From Berberis thunbergii (Eukaryota; Streptophyta; Magnoliopsida; Ranunculales; Berberidaceae): 64,000 nt of DNA. The DNA lies in assembly GCA_003290165.1 (NCBI GenBank), contig QNQO01008278.1:1-64000 (forward strand), read 5' to 3'. Of this stretch, positions 62,833 through 64,000 are shown one piece after another (position 1 is the stretch's first letter; the number at the start of each line of letters is the position of its first letter). A model generated the notes under the pieces. The model worked only from the letters and a program-made list of their open reading frames with translations. It searched no databases and had not been told where the DNA came from. The position numbers and the translations under genes were made by a program.

Positions 62833-64000
62833 TCAGTCTTTGTACCTTTTGTTTTCTTTCCTAGTTCTATTGGATTTTCGGGGACAAATGCTGATATCTT
62901 TGGTGTGATACTTCATATTCATCTTTTCGTCTGACATAGCCCCTAAATCCAAATCACTGTTTGCTGCCTGTGGACCTAGCTCAGATTCTGAGTTGACTTC
63001 ATCACTATCCTCGCTAGTACTTTCGAGTGAATCGATATTCAATTTTGGCAATGGAAGTAGCCTATCTTCTTTGAGCAAAGATATAGCCTTATTCAAGTTA
63101 TCTCCGACTCTTTTATAATCCGGGGAAGTTTTGATAGCGTATTTGTCAAAATGTCTCTTTAACCTGAGCAAAGACTGAAACTCATCATCCAAGGGTTCCT
63201 GTACTTGCTGACCCTGCATAACATCCCCTAGCTCTGTGCTAGTACCACTGAAAAAAAACTCTGGTGTGGTGTAGGGCGCTGGCTGAAGCGAAGCCACGAC
63301 CCCTGTCTTGGTGCTGTACGCAGACTGGGGCGAGGCCACGTCCGCTGCCTTGGTGCAGGGCACTGGCAGGGGCGAGACCATGGCCCCTGTCTTGGTGTAG
63401 GTTGCTGGTTGGGGGGAAGTCACGACCCCTCTTGAAGAGTAAAGCACAGGCTGCTGTGAGACTTGTTCTGTCTGAAAATCAGACCGTCTCAACGCCCCCG
63501 CTGTGAAGGTTGCATCGCTCGGCCTCCCTGAATTAGCATGCATCACTGTATCGCTTGCCGCGTCTCGCGGCGTTGCCATAAGGATATTCTTAGAAAGGCT
63601 ATTGCTAGTGTCCCCTGAGTCAACAACATCCTCCTGTAGCACTGACTGTGCTTGTGGACCAATAACATTCTCAATCTTCGAAACTGTATACCTTGCCTCC
63701 AAGAGGCAATCCTCCTTAGATTCTGGTACAACCGCGACACTGTCATGAGCCATTGTCTTGCCCACTAGCTGCTTATCCTCTTGATCACCCTCATCTTCAT
63801 CGATATTCTCTATAAGTGACTCAAATTTGTTTGACAACACCACCGTTGTCGGAGCAATGGCCACTGGCCTCTTATCCCCAATTTCCTTGTTAATCTCTGC
63901 ACCCTTGTCATTTTTTACACCACTCGTACCCACTTCTTGGATGGGCAATTTTTCTTTTTTGGTAACTGGTATGTATTGTTGCTTGACAGTAATGGTTTCG
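62833..64000 (-). pseudogene. L1-type LINE ORF1 C-terminal part (partial at window edge)
   Basis: The frame is open from the right edge (minus strand) to a stop at 62833, about 388 codons. It is a hydrophilic linker: 'NKFESLIENIDEDEGD' near the start, then acidic Ser/Thr/Pro-rich sequence. Four imperfect copies of a 'VASPQPAPYTKTG' repeat (about 15 residues each) lie at roughly 63280-63430. It ends in a basic tail, 'RKSNRTRKENKRYK'. Plant L1 ORF1 proteins (DUF4283 plus zinc knuckle) have such a linker beginning 'N.F..L' and a basic end. The conserved domains would lie beyond the window, so the assignment is tentative. The open frame itself suggests a young copy or constraint. Confidence 0.55.

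Overview
This window is plant nuclear DNA, almost certainly from a eudicot. It is AT-rich and intron-bearing. The captured gene pieces are plant genes, and the repeats are typical plant transposon lineages: Tat and Athila Gypsy elements, Copia, TRIM, CACTA, hAT, RTE and L1. I cannot name the species. I see no bacterial, organellar, rRNA or tRNA genes and no CRISPR. Only one ordinary host gene is supported, a small NUCLEAR FUSION DEFECTIVE 6-like gene on the minus strand (exons at 3494-3616 and 3699-3856). Nearly everything else is transposable-element sequence, much of it nested.

Layout. 1-4.5 kb: a GAGGC-rich MITE-like repeat, an RTE LINE fragment, then the NFD6-like gene. 4.5-13.3 kb: remnants of an old Gypsy element (a gag zinc knuckle at about 5.45 kb), a 0.5-kb TRIM element (7125-9595) carrying a 1.94-kb Athila solo LTR, and a 2-kb RTE LINE whose reverse transcriptase is broken by one stop codon. 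15.05-40.7 kb: a cluster of Tat-lineage LTR retrotransposons, each bordered by ATT repeats. A Copia element (19011-29888) lies inside the first, and a 6.9-kb CACTA transposon (19499-26427) lies inside the Copia. The ATT repeats look like the 3' tail of an L1 LINE whose RNase H end lies at 40.7-41.97 kb. 42.0-59.3 kb: a third Tat element (Tat-3), split by a 10.2-kb Athila-type insertion (47888-58078) that encodes a 1049-aa Gag-protease. 59.3-64 kb: AT-rich spacer, a 561-bp hAT element, and an L1-type ORF1 running off the right edge.

The most interesting content is host-gene capture by three kinds of element. (1) The CACTA element holds pieces of an AINTEGUMENTA-LIKE/PLETHORA gene, of exportin-1 and of a TOPLESS-related co-repressor, with introns retained, and no recognisable transposase. 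(2) Tat-3 holds an internally deleted HSP90 N-terminal fragment where its reverse transcriptase should be. (3) A hAT element with a perfect 8-bp target duplication holds an ARMADILLO-REPEAT-ONLY-like exon fragment. Also notable are an antisense reading frame in the Tat 3' regions, tandem repeats of about 125 bp and 80 bp in the same regions, and an Athila insertion flanked by a 38-bp duplication instead of 5 bp, with one LTR truncated and the two LTRs almost identical.

No autonomous element is intact. All Tat copies and the Athila element lack reverse transcriptase and integrase, so they would depend on enzymes from elsewhere. Coordinates of LTR, TIR and target-site ends were read directly from the bases. 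Family assignments rest on recalled motif knowledge, not on database searches.
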